The notes beneath the pieces were generated by a model, which saw only the letters and a list, made by a program, of their open reading frames with translations, ran no database searches and was not told where the DNA came from. From Pontibacter silvestris (lineage in GTDB: Bacteria; Bacteroidota; Bacteroidia; Cytophagales; Hymenobacteraceae), in NCBI RefSeq assembly GCF_020907275.1, contig NZ_JAJJWI010000010.1:137336-179854 (forward strand): 42,519 nt of DNA, read 5' to 3'. Positions 42,194 through 42,519 of the stretch are shown in pieces; the first letter of the stretch is position 1; each line of letters opens with the position of its first letter. Made by a program: the position numbers and the translations under genes.

Positions 42194-42519
42194 AAGTTCT
42201 AAAAAGAGCAAAGCTCTTTAAAATTATCACAACAGTACATGATATTTATCACTGTATCTTTTGATTTAATTACAGGTACACGTCTTTATCTATAAGATTT
42301 AGTTCAGAAGCAGAGAGTATAACGCTTACGGGTGCTCAAAAAGAAAGCGCCTGCTAAAAGCAAGCGCCCTCAAAACTAATCTAACTTTAACTATTATTCA
42401 CCTTGACACAAAGGTACCAAGACCTTACAGGTTAGCAATAGACCACAGTAGTTTTAACAGTTAAATAATGTATGATAAAATATCGGTAATAAAGATGTCA
42501 GCTCCCCTGTAAATAGAAC
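42194..42519. other. Window end: spacer with a minus-strand hairpin terminator
   Basis: The final 326 nt contain no open gene. The hairpin at 42336-42367 (listed separately) suggests that a minus-strand transcript enters from beyond the right edge. The sequence past it is AT-rich with stops in all frames. Confidence 0.4.
42336..42367 (-). terminator. Candidate terminator of a minus-strand transcript from beyond the window
   Basis: On the minus strand GCGC (42367-42364), one mismatch, TGC (42362-42360), a TTTTA loop and the complementary GCA and GCGC (to 42347) form an imperfect 7-bp stem, followed by TTTCTTTTTGAG. Confidence 0.55.

Noticed and set aside
1..42519. tRNA, rRNA or CRISPR arrays
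   Set aside because: No cloverleaf with a GGTTCRA arm in a plausible context, no rRNA stretch and no regularly spaced direct repeats were seen; TTCGA matches are inside coding sequence or the retron RNA.

Overview
The window looks like chromosomal DNA of a Bacteroidota member, probably order Cytophagales and close to Hymenobacteraceae/Pontibacter. The reasons are the gene set (fused SpmA-SpmB, AGCS symporter, STAS/SEC14-like small protein, COX15, DUF2254), TTG-N17-21-TAnnTTTG promoters, mostly weak Shine-Dalgarno signals, and long perfect-palindrome terminators between convergent genes. The genus is an inference.

Region 1 (about 1-2330) is the most notable. It is an AT-rich, minus-strand retron locus in a very tight order: DUF4365 nuclease-like protein, 121-aa protein of unknown function, retron msr-msd RNA, retron-type reverse transcriptase. 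A perfect 12-bp a1/a2 inverted repeat (1355-1366 and 1122-1133) brackets an RNA with a UUCG hairpin, a second msr hairpin and a branched msd. The first bases of a1 lie inside the stop codon of the 121-aa gene, and a2 ends 3 nt before the RT start. I cannot place a DUF4365 plus 121-aa pair in a named retron class, so this is the best candidate for an undescribed anti-phage system. A REP-like hairpin lies at 29-51.

Region 2 (2392-17750) holds mostly housekeeping and metabolic genes: hrpB helicase, YceI, an MFS permease, an erythromycin-esterase-like lipoprotein, an outer-membrane-type protein, an alpha/beta hydrolase, a STAS/SEC14-like protein, a sodium:alanine symporter, and a NrtR-like Nudix regulator divergent from a secreted carboxylesterase across a nested palindromic operator candidate. 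Two small unknown genes follow. A decayed REP-associated transposase is readable at 5924-6066.

Region 3 (17850-32450) contains a broken YceI copy, a CheY-like regulator, SpmA-SpmB, a secreted M14 carboxypeptidase, a lipoprotein and DUF2254. Next come RsbQ with a PAS histidine kinase (an energy or small-ligand sensing pair), Mn-catalase with a DsbA-like protein (oxidative stress), and a second PAS kinase, with a pentanucleotide repeat at its promoter, facing a response regulator.

Region 4 (32900-40570) is a carbohydrate module: a GT-B glycosyltransferase and UDP-galactopyranose mutase on the plus strand, a badly decayed glycoside hydrolase gene that I could piece together by reading across frames, then a GH2 enzyme and an unusual GH1::RmlD fusion on the minus strand. 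The RmlD half has lost its YxxxK catalytic pair. The window ends with COX15 heme A synthase. No tRNA, rRNA or CRISPR array was seen.
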